Shown in pieces: positions 34,539-44,230 of a stretch of 64,000 nucleotides of DNA. Source of the stretch: Ktedonobacter robiniae. GTDB lineage: Bacteria; Chloroflexota; Ktedonobacteria; Ktedonobacterales; Ktedonobacteraceae. The DNA is taken from positions 1,364,001-1,428,000 of the forward strand of contig NZ_BNJG01000003.1 of the NCBI RefSeq assembly GCF_016587375.1. The letters run 5' to 3'. The translations under genes were made by a program, and so were the position numbers. How positions within the stretch are numbered: position 1 is the first letter of the stretch; each line of letters starts with the position of its first letter. The notes below the pieces were generated by a model, which was given only the letters and a program-made list of their open reading frames with translations, made no database searches and was not told the DNA's origin.

Positions 34539-35726
34539 CTATTCGATCTTTTCGGCAGTACTCGTCGCTGGGGCGCAGAGCGCGGCAAGTACACATAGAA
34601 AGACCACCAGGAATAACGCGAGTCGAAGTCCCACTCGATCAGCAATAAAGCCAATCATGGTTGGACCTGCAATCATGCCAAAATATCCCCATGTTGTGAC
34701 CGTTGCAAGAGGGGAACCCGTATCCTGCTTAGCGAGTCGCCCCGCCGCACTTACCACAAGAGGAAACGGAACGGAAAGGCCGATTCCTACCAGGCTCAGG
34801 CCAAAGAGCACCATGGGCGTCCAGGTAAACACCAGCGCCAGGGTAAGCCCGATGGCTGCAAGTAAGCAGGAGTTACGCACAAGCATAGCCGCTCCGAAGC
34901 GCATCGCCAGCTTATCGCCAACGCTGCGCCCAAGAGTCATACAGAGTAAAAAGGCGGTGAAGCCTGCCGCTGCTAATCCGGCTCCGGTATGGAGCGTACT
35001 GGAGAGATACACAGCGCCCCAATCGAAGATAGCCCCTACGCTAAGGAAGGCACAGAAAGCAATTATCCCTAACAATATGAGTGGTCGTGAGGAATGCAGA
35101 GGCAGCGCTTTCTGAGTGGGTTGTTTTCGTGCGTTTTGTATCGACCTTGATGGCAAAAGCCAACGCGCACTCCCTATGAAGCCAGCACAGGCGCAGATAG
35201 CTATGGAGAGAAAATGGAGATCAGGGCTTACATGTAAAGCAGCCAAAATACTACCGAGTGAGGCACCAACCAGGCTTCCCACGCTAAAGCACGCATGGAA
35301 CGAATTCAGAATAGATCGGCCATATGCCTGCTCGACATCGGCGCCCTGCATATTCATCGTGACATCCATTGCGCCATTGCTGGCTCCAGAGAAGACAAGC
35401 GCCAGGAAGAGTAGCGACATTGTTGGTGCTACAGCCATCAGAGGGAGCGCGACACCCATACCAAGCGCGGCAACGGTGCCAATCACATTGCTGCCATAGT
35501 ACCTGGAGAGTCGACTGGCAATATTCATAGCGAGGAGTCCACCGACAGTACATCCTAGTAGGGCCAGCCCTAGTTGGCCTGAAGGTAGGGCAAGCTTCAT
35601 TTGTAGCTCAGGAAGACGTGTTGACATGGTAGCTGTCATCATGCCATTCAAGAAGAAGAAAACACTCACGGCTACCCGAGCTAGACCTGAGCGCCGTTTA
35701 TCTGTTTGCTGAGACTTTGTTATCAT
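34539..35726 (-). CDS. MFS transporter
   Basis: 395 aa from ATG 35726 (MITKSQQTD); an ATG at 35738 is also possible. About 12 transmembrane helices, basic loop SRLSRYYGSNVIG between TM2 and TM3 as in MFS motif A, and a longer central loop (ARKQPTQKALPLH). Similar to small-molecule efflux or sugar transporters; substrate unknown. Single gene. Confidence 0.85.
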   Translation of the reverse strand: MITKSQQTDKRRSGLARVAVSVFFFLNGMMTATMSTRLPELQMKLALPSGQLGLALLGCTVGGLLAMNIASRLSRYYGSNVIGTVAALGMGVALPLMAVAPTMSLLFLALVFSGASNGAMDVTMNMQGADVEQAYGRSILNSFHACFSVGSLVGASLGSILAALHVSPDLHFLSIAICACAGFIGSARWLLPSRSIQNARKQPTQKALPLHSSRPLILLGIIAFCAFLSVGAIFDWGAVYLSSTLHTGAGLAAAGFTAFLLCMTLGRSVGDKLAMRFGAAMLVRNSCLLAAIGLTLALVFTWTPMVLFGLSLVGIGLSVPFPLVVSAAGRLAKQDTGSPLATVTTWGYFGMIAGPTMIGFIADRVGLRLALFLVVFLCVLAALCAPATSTAEKIE

Positions 35727-36350
35727 AGCACCCTTCATTCCAGGAGAGAGCCTGTAGGGGCAGAGCTTGCTCAGCCTCCGAGCGCAGCGATATGCCCAGC
35801 GGCTGTCGGCCTGCGGGCCTCGGAGTCCATGCCAGCATGGACCCTACAAACGTGGTGAATAGGCCAATAAGTGGTGGTGAAGGGGACATACTCGCTTGAA
35901 GAGTGGAGAAGCAGCGAAAAGGAGAATGAGATGCGCAGCTTAAACTCCATCGCAGGATCACTCCATGAGCGCGAGATGTCCAGCGATACACGCCGCGAAG
36001 ATGTGAAGAGAGGTAGGAAGCTATGAGAATGCACCTGTTATAACAGAACAGGTAAGATTGTGGATTTGTAGCCTGTATTACCCCGCGTAAGCCTGGCGTG
36101 ATCGCTTAGGCGGGTAATTTGGTTGCGTTAATCATGGTTTCGCTTGCTTTCAACACAAATGGTTTTCTTTGGGTAAGGTCAGATCTTTTGTACACAAAAC
36201 TCTACCAGGAGACTGGTGCTCTGTCAAGCAGCTTGCAGGGTTAGGCAAGAAAGAGGGCCAATCTTGTCCTTTTAATGAAGTATAGTATGAGCAAGTTGAC
36301 AGGCCAGATACGACAAGTATCCAGCAAACTCTATTTAAGGGGGAAAAGAA
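35727..36350. other. Intergenic region with a dispersed hairpin repeat
   Basis: 625 bp. Holds the hairpin repeat at 35823-35849 and a possible promoter for ridA, TTGACA (36296-36301) with 16 bp to TATCCA (36318-36323). No gene supported. Confidence 0.45.
35823..35849. repeat. Short hairpin repeat, second copy
   Basis: GTCCATG-CCAG-CATGGAC then CCTACAA, matching 13681-13708 apart from the loop. Confidence 0.55.
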
Positions 36351-36788
36351 ATGTCTCATTCTACACAACCGAACCCAAACCAGGGGATTATAGAATTTCT
36401 TAACCCTGAGCATCTACATAAAAATCCCGCGTTCACACAGGTAATTAGCGTTAGCGGCCCGGCGAAAACCGTTTATATTGGTGGTCAGAATGCGGTTGAT
36501 GCCCAGGGAAACATTGTTGGGAAAGGAGATATCAAAGCGCAGACTCAACAGGTTCTCGTCAATGTACGCGAGGCTTTAGCGGCTGCTGGAGCCGAGCCAG
36601 AGCATATTATCAAATGGAACTTGTATCTTATCCAGGGTCAATCGTTGCGTGAAGGATTTGCAGCCTTTCAGCAATTCTGGGGTTCTCGCCCCAATCCACC
36701 TGTCATCACAATGCTCTATGTTGTGGGGCTAGCGAACCCTGACTTTCTCCTGGAAATGGACGTGACTGCAGTCGTTCCATTAGCTTAA
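36351..36788 (+). CDS. RidA/YjgF-family protein
   Basis: 145 aa. RidA family members hydrolyse reactive enamine/imine intermediates released by PLP enzymes. Typical segments: VYIGGQNAVDAQGNIVGKGD, QTQQVLVNVREALAAAGAE and IIKWNLYLI; the usual substrate Arg (R105 in classic RidA) is not in its classic context (IQGQSLREGFAAFQ), so it may be a Rid subfamily with altered activity. Start ATG 36351 with AAGGGGGAAA upstream. Single gene followed by a palindrome. Confidence 0.87.
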   Translation: MSHSTQPNPNQGIIEFLNPEHLHKNPAFTQVISVSGPAKTVYIGGQNAVDAQGNIVGKGDIKAQTQQVLVNVREALAAAGAEPEHIIKWNLYLIQGQSLREGFAAFQQFWGSRPNPPVITMLYVVGLANPDFLLEMDVTAVVPLA

Positions 36789-36802
36789 TTAACTGTACAA
36801 CC

Positions 36803-36880
36803 TATATTCTAATGTATTCTAAAAGGTGCCAGGAACCGCATACGCGGTTCCTGGCACCTTTTAGAATACATTAGAATATA
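36803..36880. terminator. 37-bp palindrome after ridA
   Basis: Perfect arms 36803-36839 and 36844-36880 with a 4-nt loop (ATAC), the longest perfect arms in the window. It begins 14 bp after the ridA stop codon and ends before the second BTAD regulator. Confidence 0.8.
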
Positions 36881-37120
36881 CAAGTTTTCGTACGTCTTAT
36901 ATTTGGGTGGCTAAAAAATAGAAGAATTAGGAAATATGTGGTATTTTTATCAGGTAGAGTGCTGAAATTTAGCATTTGAGACGCTATAATGGAAGATAGT
37001 ACGCTTTTCTTTATATTACTACATTTGACTGCCCTTATCCCCCATGGTTCCTTGTCTCCTAGCCTGGCGGCAATGAGCTATTTATCTTAGATCTGGCGGC
37101 GATTCGGTAAGGAGGGAGCC
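36881..37120. promoter_or_regulatory. Leader of the second BTAD regulator
   Basis: 240 bp before the TTG start. TATAAT at 36985-36990 may be a -10 box; the -35 is weak. AAGGAGGGAG immediately before the start is a strong ribosome site. Confidence 0.4.
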
Positions 37121-40100
37121 TTGAGTACGAAAATAACCTATCACCAGCAGGTGAGCTACTGTGGTAAGCCAACGTGTAGCCGCTGCCGCGAAGGGATCGG
37201 CCACGGCCCTTACTGGTATGCCTACAAGACTGAGAATGGCCACACAACGCGTACATATATCGGCAAGGAGCTTCCCCCCGAGGTGAAGGCTACACAGGAG
37301 GAGCTGGCTGGTATGCAACCGGATAAATTGTCGCCACGCGTGACGAGCGCCGCAGCCCTGGAGAGTGGCTCGGCCTTCTTCCGTGCCCATTTGCTGGGGC
37401 AGCTACGCCTGGAGCGTCGCGCACAACGCCAATGGGCTCCCGTGACCGAGAACGAATGGCGACAGGGGGCGCTCCGCACGCTCTTCGGGTACCTGCTCTG
37501 CCAGCCCGGACGTTGTGCTAGTAAACAGGATATCGTGCGCGATCTCTGGCCCACCGCCGGGGTCGAGGCCTGGTCGCTGCTGGATAAGACGCTGGCCCAC
37601 CTGGAGCAAGAGCTGGCGACTCCCCTCTCCATGAAAGGCGGGAAGGCGACGGCCCGCCAGGCACATGTGCAGCAGCCTCTAGTACGGATCACCGAAGACG
37701 AGGTTATCCTGGCGGGACAGGCCCAGATCTGGGTAGATGCCGATGGCTTTGAGCAACTAGCAGGCGTACTGACAAACTCAGTTACTAGCGAGCCAGGATC
37801 AGAGCGTGAGCAATTACTGGTACAGGCCGCCACGCTCTACGGCGGCGACCTCCTACCTGAGGAACGCCAGGCCTCCTGGCTGCTAGAACGTCGCCTACGC
37901 CTGCGTCGAGCCTGGCTCTCGCTTCTACTTGAGCTGACTGATCTCGCCATAGCTCGTCAGGATTCGCTGGGTGCCCTCAAGATGTTGGATCGTGTGCTGG
38001 CGGTCGACTCCCTCAATGAGCAGGCGGTGCAGCGCTCGATCTATCTGATGGCGCGTCTTAACTGGCGTGGTGATGCACTGCGTGCTTATAAGCGCCTGGA
38101 GGGGGCGCTGCTCCAGGAACAGGGGCGCAGGCCCTCACCCGAAACTCGCGAACTCTATGACGCCGTACGCAATGGACGTGAGCCACAACCTGTCTTCGCC
38201 TCTACACACGCCACTCCCCAAGAGCCTCAGGCCGCTCCCACGGCCCCCGCACCTCCCGCACCCCCAGTAGCCGCGTACGCCAGTAGCGGGCTCCCAGTCC
38301 AGATTGGTCGCCCGCGCCAGAGTCCCCTCGTAGGGCGTACCAGCGAGCTAGAGACGCTGTATGGCTTACTCGACGAGGTGGAGCAGCAGGGGCGCCAGGC
38401 ATATCACTCACAGCGCCAGGCCACGGGCCTGCCACTGGATACGCAGCGTCGTCCGCAATGTGTCTTTTTAATGGGGGTGACAGGTATTGGCAAGACGCGC
38501 CTGGCGGAAGAGATGGCGCGCCAGGCGCGCCTGCATGGCTGGAATATCGCCTGGAGCCGTGTCTACCATCAAGAGAGTGGTATTCCTTACCACATCTGGA
38601 CCGATGCGCTCCGCAAAACCATCGCCGAGGCCAAGCTCTTCTCGGATATATTCGCCTCCTTTGGTACTCATGCGCAGTTAGCGGGTTCATCCTCACTCGC
38701 GGCGCCGGGTACGCAAAGTTCGCGCCTCGCTCTCCAGGAGCGCACACAGGTGGTGACCCATGAGCAGAAGAACTTCTCGCGCTCCACCCGGGGCCGCCCA
38801 CGGCGTGCGCCTCGCGAGACGCCGCTCGCCTCAGAGGCGGTACCTACCACTTCGCTGCAACTCCAGCCGCTGGTAACCCTCCTGCCTGAGCTAGCCTCGC
38901 TGGTACCTAATCCGCGTGGCACCCTTATGCCCTTCCTCTCGCCTGAGCAGGAGCAGTTACGCCTGCACGAGGCCGTACGTGATCTCCTCTTTGCCGCCAG
39001 CGAGGCCGCGCCCCTGCTCGTCGTACTTGACGATATCCAGTGGGCAGATGCTAGTAGCGGTGATCTGCTGGGCTATCTCGCGCGCCATGCTGCGGGCCGC
39101 CCCCTGCTCTTCGTTGCCACCTGTCGCGAGACCGAGTTGCCGGAGACGCACCCTTTGCGCAACCTGATCAACCATATGCAGCGTGAGCACTCGGTGCGTA
39201 CCCTCCAGATCGAGCCGTTGAGCAGCGAGGAGATCGCGCGCCTGGTGTCGCACCTGCCGGAAGACATGGTCCAGCGCATTCAATCGCAGGCCGCAGGCAA
39301 CCCCTATTTCGCGGAAGAGCTGGCGCACTCGACGCCTCCTACCCTGCCCTCGTCCATCACCGCGGCGCTTGAGCATCGTGTTCGCACATTAAGTCACGCC
39401 TGCCGACAGTTGTTGGGGAGCGCTGCCGTGCTGGGAGGATCGTTCGAGTTTACTACACTCTATGCCATGGAATCTGCCTCCTCTAGCCCGGTCAATGAGG
39501 ATACCGTGATCGAGTATCTGGAAGAGGCCCTGGAATCTGGCGTATTGAGCGAGGAGCGTGTGGGGGTACGCGCTATCTATCACTTCTGGCATCCCCTGCT
39601 GGTCAATCATCTGTATGATCATGTCTCCGCCGCTCGTCGCGCCCGCCTGCACCAGCGGGCCGCCAACGTCTTGCAGGAGATGTATGAGGGGCATGAAGAA
39701 GAGGCTGCCGCGACCATTGTGCGCCACCTTGTCGCCGCAGGCGCACCAGCGGAACGTATTGTCTACTACGCGCAACTTGCCGCCGAGCATGCCTATGCCC
39801 TGCCAGCCTATGCCGAGGCCGAGCGCCACTATAGGCTAGCCCTGGAGCAACTCGATGCGCCGGAGCGTCCCTTCGTCAGACGTGACAACTCGGCTGTTAT
39901 ACCTGAAGCAGAGGAGCAGCATAACCTGCGCCTTAGCCTCCTTGAGCGCCTGGCGGAGTGTACCATGATTCGCGGGCACTTCAGTGAGGCTCGCGCGCTC
40001 TATGAGCGTGTCTTACAAATGCGCGACTCAGAGCAGCCCCTGGCGCCCTTCGAGGCCCAGAAACAGGCCCTGCTCTGGGGCGAGGTTGGTCGCTGCTGGC

Positions 40101-41146
40101 GTAATGCCAGCGATACCAGTATGGCTCGCACCTGCTGTGAGCGTGGCGAGCGTGTCTTGAGGGAGGCTGGCATTACCAGTGGACCCGCCTGGGCGCGCCT
40201 GCGTTACCAGCAAGGTAGCATCTATCGCATGGAGGGACGCTATCGCGAGGGTCGCCAGGCCGCGCGCGAATCGCTGGACTTCTTCGATAGTCAGCAGACC
40301 ATGCACCTGGTGGGTCCCATTATTCAGGCCACGCGCCTGGAGCGTGCCCTGGCTGGTGATCCCGTCGACCTGGGGAATACCCACCGCCTCCTAGGATCAC
40401 TCTCCGACGCCGAGGGACACGCCGAAGACGCCCTGGAGCACCTGGAGACCGCCCTCATCATCTTTGAGCAAGCCGAGCATAAGCGCTTGATCGCGCACGT
40501 TTGCTGCGACCTGAGCTATGTGCAGATCAAGAAGGGCGACTTTGAGGATGCCCAGGCCAGGCTACGCCACTCTCTCAACCTGGCCCAGAGCGTCGATGAC
40601 GATCCCCTTATCGGCGTCATATGTAGCAACTATGGCGAATTGTATGCTATGAAAAACGAGCTGGACGAGGCCGAGAACTGGTATCGCCGCAGCCTGGCCT
40701 ATGCTCATAGCCATAAAGACAAGGTCTATATCAGCCAATGGAATAGCCGCCTGGCCGCCGTCCTCCTTGAAGAGGACAAACTTGCGGAGGCTGCGAACTG
40801 CATCGTACAAGCCGTCAGAACTGCCCGTGTTATCCGCAACAACCCCAGCCTGGGGCGTGCCCTTGTCAGCCTGGGAAATTACCGCATCGCAGAAGCCCTG
40901 GGTATGGAGACCCTACCCACCATTCGCCGTCGCTTGCTCACACACGCCCTGCATAACCTGAAGCGCGCCCTCGCCCTCGAAGGTCTCGAAGCCGAGACCC
41001 GTGTGCGTGCTCACCTGGCCCACGCCCACGCTGAACTCCTCCTGGAGCAGCCTGATGCCCGCGAACACTTGCACCAGGCTCTCCACGAGGCTCGTGCCTG
41101 CGACCTCGTTCCCCTCGTCCAACAAAGCGAGCGCCTATTAGTGTAG
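37121..41146 (+). CDS. Giant SARP-type regulator (paralogue 2): zinc module, BTAD, AAA ATPase, TPR
   Basis: 1341 aa, starting at TTG 37121 after AAGGAGGGAG. Layout as in the first paralogue: YCGKPTCSRCREG zinc module (about 9-45), winged helix and BTAD (about 85-360), Walker A GVTGIGKTRL near 450, Walker B VVLDDIQWAD near 640, TPR region from about 880. Base composition is GC-rich throughout, unlike the mosaic first copy. Residues about 380-395 (VAAYASSG) are encoded by 38266-38290, an in-frame half of the palindromic repeat family, placed in the linker before the ATPase. It ends 9 bp inside the convergent DinB-like gene. Confidence 0.88.
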   Translation: MSTKITYHQQVSYCGKPTCSRCREGIGHGPYWYAYKTENGHTTRTYIGKELPPEVKATQEELAGMQPDKLSPRVTSAAALESGSAFFRAHLLGQLRLERRAQRQWAPVTENEWRQGALRTLFGYLLCQPGRCASKQDIVRDLWPTAGVEAWSLLDKTLAHLEQELATPLSMKGGKATARQAHVQQPLVRITEDEVILAGQAQIWVDADGFEQLAGVLTNSVTSEPGSEREQLLVQAATLYGGDLLPEERQASWLLERRLRLRRAWLSLLLELTDLAIARQDSLGALKMLDRVLAVDSLNEQAVQRSIYLMARLNWRGDALRAYKRLEGALLQEQGRRPSPETRELYDAVRNGREPQPVFASTHATPQEPQAAPTAPAPPAPPVAAYASSGLPVQIGRPRQSPLVGRTSELETLYGLLDEVEQQGRQAYHSQRQATGLPLDTQRRPQCVFLMGVTGIGKTRLAEEMARQARLHGWNIAWSRVYHQESGIPYHIWTDALRKTIAEAKLFSDIFASFGTHAQLAGSSSLAAPGTQSSRLALQERTQVVTHEQKNFSRSTRGRPRRAPRETPLASEAVPTTSLQLQPLVTLLPELASLVPNPRGTLMPFLSPEQEQLRLHEAVRDLLFAASEAAPLLVVLDDIQWADASSGDLLGYLARHAAGRPLLFVATCRETELPETHPLRNLINHMQREHSVRTLQIEPLSSEEIARLVSHLPEDMVQRIQSQAAGNPYFAEELAHSTPPTLPSSITAALEHRVRTLSHACRQLLGSAAVLGGSFEFTTLYAMESASSSPVNEDTVIEYLEEALESGVLSEERVGVRAIYHFWHPLLVNHLYDHVSAARRARLHQRAANVLQEMYEGHEEEAAATIVRHLVAAGAPAERIVYYAQLAAEHAYALPAYAEAERHYRLALEQLDAPERPFVRRDNSAVIPEAEEQHNLRLSLLERLAECTMIRGHFSEARALYERVLQMRDSEQPLAPFEAQKQALLWGEVGRCWRNASDTSMARTCCERGERVLREAGITSGPAWARLRYQQGSIYRMEGRYREGRQAARESLDFFDSQQTMHLVGPIIQATRLERALAGDPVDLGNTHRLLGSLSDAEGHAEDALEHLETALIIFEQAEHKRLIAHVCCDLSYVQIKKGDFEDAQARLRHSLNLAQSVDDDPLIGVICSNYGELYAMKNELDEAENWYRRSLAYAHSHKDKVYISQWNSRLAAVLLEEDKLAEAANCIVQAVRTARVIRNNPSLGRALVSLGNYRIAEALGMETLPTIRRRLLTHALHNLKRALALEGLEAETRVRAHLAHAHAELLLEQPDAREHLHQALHEARACDLVPLVQQSERLLV
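38266..38290. repeat. Half copy of the palindromic repeat inside coding sequence
   Basis: 25 bp identical to 56321-56345. It is in frame, adds no stop codon and lies in a Pro/Ala-rich linker of the BTAD regulator, just before VQIGRPRQSP. Confidence 0.8.
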
Positions 41147-41839
41147 CTCGACCAGGTCGGGGTCAGTGGGAGCAAATTCTCTGCTTTCAGGATAGAGTTC
41201 GAAGGCCTGTTGCAGCGTAGGTTTGGCTTTCTCTAGCTGGTCATGTGTAGCGTAGAAGCAGGCCAGGTTATAGAGCATATAGCCCTTCAAGGTGTCGGGT
41301 ACCTCGCCCTCTACGACCCTGCCTGCCCAGGCCTCATATGTGTGTAGCGCGCCTGCAACATCGTGCCGGTCGAGGAGATAATATCCCAGGTGAATCTGGG
41401 TATGCTCGTAACAATTTCCCATAAAGGAGAGGTAGAGTGGCATACCTTCTTGCACCCAGTCGAAGCGCTTGAAGGCCGTCAAATCCTCTTCTGAGAACTG
41501 CTCGGTCAAAGCGATGAGATCGGCGTATACCTGGTCGGATTCAGCGAGAATATCTGACCAGGAGTGATAGCGGTTCTTCTCGAAGACGACGGGATTAATC
41601 TGCTCAAAATGCCCAATCTCCTCCGGCTGTGGCTCCTGGCGTAACTGGGCCTGCAACTTGAGCACGAGTCGCTGGCGCCAGAATGACAGATGAGCCACAT
41701 GGTCTTTAGCAGACCAGCGGTCAGGCTCGCCAATAGCAGCCAGCTCGGCGGAAGGCAGTCCCTGAAAAAAGGCATTCTGCTCAGCCTGTGCCTGGCGTAG
41801 GAGATCGAGTAAAATGGGTTTAAAAGCCTGTTTGCTCAT
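41138..41839 (-). CDS. DinB-like/ClbS-type protein with C-terminal TPR-like tail
   Basis: 233 aa from ATG 41839 (MSKQAFKPIL). The N-terminal four-helix bundle (RWSAKDHVAHLSFWRQRLVL) resembles DinB/DfsB proteins, where His residues bind a metal; the later HTQIHLGYYLLDRHD supplies further His. The C-terminus (GYMLYNLACFYATHDQLEKA) is TPR-like. Members of this class include the colibactin self-resistance protein ClbS, but the target is unknown. It overlaps the end of the BTAD gene convergently by 9 bp. Confidence 0.72.
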   Translation of the reverse strand: MSKQAFKPILLDLLRQAQAEQNAFFQGLPSAELAAIGEPDRWSAKDHVAHLSFWRQRLVLKLQAQLRQEPQPEEIGHFEQINPVVFEKNRYHSWSDILAESDQVYADLIALTEQFSEEDLTAFKRFDWVQEGMPLYLSFMGNCYEHTQIHLGYYLLDRHDVAGALHTYEAWAGRVVEGEVPDTLKGYMLYNLACFYATHDQLEKAKPTLQQAFELYPESREFAPTDPDLVELH

Positions 41840-42416
41840 GGTTATTTTTCTTCCTTGCATTGTTTGAATGAAATGGGAACATACGCAAGGCATACATAGC
41901 CCTGCAAGCAATATCCAACATCCCAATATCTAAAGATGGGGGAACAAGAGGAGGCAATGCACCGGAAGAGAGGATGTAACGCTTGCCTATCAGCAGCAAA
42001 TATTCCTGACACCTGAGGTGCAGAGCCCCATTGAAAGCCTAAAGGAACGGCTCAGATGGCTCATAAATGGCACCTCCTTTCAGTCTAGCAAAAACGTCAT
42101 CCAATAAGCTAAGTATACCAGAACGCCCCGCTTCTAGCAAGGTAAAAAAAGAGTAAGGATGTTCCGGACCTGCTACATGAGGATACAATCATACCGAGAC
42201 ATCGCAAAGACGAGAGAAGGAAGGAGCGGACGCACCATTTGATTGCTAGGTGCGCCGCTTCTCTTGCATACAGCAAACTTGCTTCTACAGGACCTTTGCA
42301 GAGCGGGAATGCTCTCGCTGAATAATATACACGCCGAACCACTCAATTTAAAGAAAATGCTGGCGCGTTTTGGCCTGAAAGCATCTCTTGGAGACAAGTA
42401 GAGCAGCCAGTATCAC
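41840..42416. other. Intergenic region
   Basis: About 575 bp, with no gene, repeat or promoter I can support. Confidence 0.4.
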
Positions 42417-43658
42417 TTAAGATGAACGGGTCGTACTATGGTCTTTATGACCTGTATTATTGTCATGCTTATGTTCCTCCAAAAGACGATGTTCTTGCTG
42501 AAATACCGCGATCACGAGAGCCAGTAATAACAGGATGGGTGCTAGCCAGACGCCAGCAGAGATATTTCCTGTGTAATCAGAGAGCCATCCTGAGAGGACA
42601 GGACCTATTGCTTGACCGACGGCAAAACCGGCTGTCATAATCGCAATCCCAGCCGTCCAGAAACTGGAATGAAGATGGCGACGGCACAACCCTGTAACGG
42701 CGGTTGGTCCAGCCATGAAACTGCCACCAAAGATGATAGCTGAGACTAATGCTGAAGGGAAGCCAGGATAGAGAAGCACCGGAAGTGTCCCGGTGAGGAC
42801 GATTGCAGACACGATTGCAGGCCCCCAACCGCCTTTACACCGGGCAAGGATTGGTCCCCATCCCAGAGTTGATAGGGCAGAAGCAATTCCCAGAATGATA
42901 AAGAAGAGAGCAGACATCCAGGGGGTGGCACCCTGTGCATGCAGCAAAGCAATTACAAATGTCATGTACGTCACGTACCCAGCACCAAAGAGCAGGTATC
43001 CAAAGAAGGTCGGACTCAGCTTACGGAAATCGCCTAGCCTTAACATGGCGCTCCCCTGCGTGTTTTGCTTTGGAAGGGTTCTATAGGCGAGCCAGGTGGG
43101 GATTAGAGCAACTAGCGCGGCAACCCCCAAAATGATCCAACCAAGACGCCATCCACCCGAACCACTGGTGAGTGCGGTAGGCACGACGATGCCAGAAATG
43201 ATAATCCCAAGTCCTGGGCCAGTAAAATAGACTGGCATCAATGTTGGGCGTATGCGAGCCGCTAGGGCGGAACCAAGTACAAAAGTGATCGCTGTGCTTA
43301 TGCCTCCAATGAAACGCAACACGAGCAACATTGTGTACGTGCTTGTCGCACCACTCAGAAGGAGGATAAGAGCGCTGATGGCCATACTTCCTAGGAAAGT
43401 CAGGCGGTTCCCAAGGCGTTGTGCAACCCAGGCAGTGATTAAGGTTCCGATAATATAGCCTATCGCGTTTGAGGTATTGAGCCCACCTGCCTGGGCAAAA
43501 TTCCAGTGCAGTTGTTCGCGCATGGGCGGGAGCAAGAGAGAATAGGCAAAGCGAGAAAAGCCGAGTGCGACGACAGGCCCTAGCGCAAGCCCCAGAGCTG
43601 CGAACATTTCGCTCAAGCTAAACCGTTCTCGTGTTCGTGTCGTTCCCATTGTTGCCAT
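42417..43658 (-). CDS. MFS transporter (YbfB/YjiJ type)
   Basis: 413 aa from ATG 43658 (MATMGTTRT), with AAGGGAT about 8 bp upstream. About 12 transmembrane helices; the opening LGLALGPVVALGFSRFAYSL and PPMREQLHWNFAQAGGLNT match YbfB/YjiJ-like MFS proteins. The C-terminus is a His/Glu-rich cytoplasmic tail (EEHKHDNNTGHKDHS) that could bind metal. Substrate unknown. Confidence 0.87.
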   Translation of the reverse strand: MATMGTTRTRERFSLSEMFAALGLALGPVVALGFSRFAYSLLLPPMREQLHWNFAQAGGLNTSNAIGYIIGTLITAWVAQRLGNRLTFLGSMAISALILLLSGATSTYTMLLVLRFIGGISTAITFVLGSALAARIRPTLMPVYFTGPGLGIIISGIVVPTALTSGSGGWRLGWIILGVAALVALIPTWLAYRTLPKQNTQGSAMLRLGDFRKLSPTFFGYLLFGAGYVTYMTFVIALLHAQGATPWMSALFFIILGIASALSTLGWGPILARCKGGWGPAIVSAIVLTGTLPVLLYPGFPSALVSAIIFGGSFMAGPTAVTGLCRRHLHSSFWTAGIAIMTAGFAVGQAIGPVLSGWLSDYTGNISAGVWLAPILLLLALVIAVFQQEHRLLEEHKHDNNTGHKDHSTTRSS

Positions 43659-44230
43659 ACCATGTATCCCTTTATAGAAGAATAAGTGTAATAGTGTTCC
43701 TCGCCTCAAAATTGACTGGTAGTGTCACAGCGAAGAAAACATGTCAGGTTTGATCATGTCCTGATAAAAGAAGAGAGTCGTAAGGATAGCTTCTAAACTA
43801 ATACAGTTATGAAAACTGTCCTTCTCTCTCTTACCTAAGGAGCACTGATCTTTGACCGCTAGTATAGGTTCCTCGCTTGTCGTTGTCATGGCCAAAAATA
43901 AGTAACATATGAGGTGTAATCTGCTCTTTGATCAAATTAATTATTGACCTAAAGTAAGTAGTACGCGAAGCTTCATTGTAAATGGTGCTGGATGTTGGTA
44001 TGGAGGAAGATGAGAGAAACAGGGTTACATCTTTTTAATCATAGGAGATACACATTTTAGGCCATGACACGTCGCGAGGCACGTCCTATACTACTGGTTG
44101 TAAAAAAGGAGGCAAACCAGTATAGACTGATCTTTCTCCTTCGATTTCTGACACATATGGTACACAGCTTCAAGCATAGGAGCATTGCTCCTATGCTCAA
44201 GCAATTGTTCAAAATGAGGAGGAATAGAGG
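43659..44230. other. Intergenic region with an upstream hairpin
   Basis: 570 bp. Contains a perfect 11-bp hairpin (44173-44183 with 44187-44197) 34 bp before the aldolase-like start. No gene supported. Confidence 0.4.

Noticed and set aside
42109..42397. Minus-strand ORFs between the DinB-like and MFS genes
   Set aside because: No family, no ribosome site, and overlapping alternatives in several frames.
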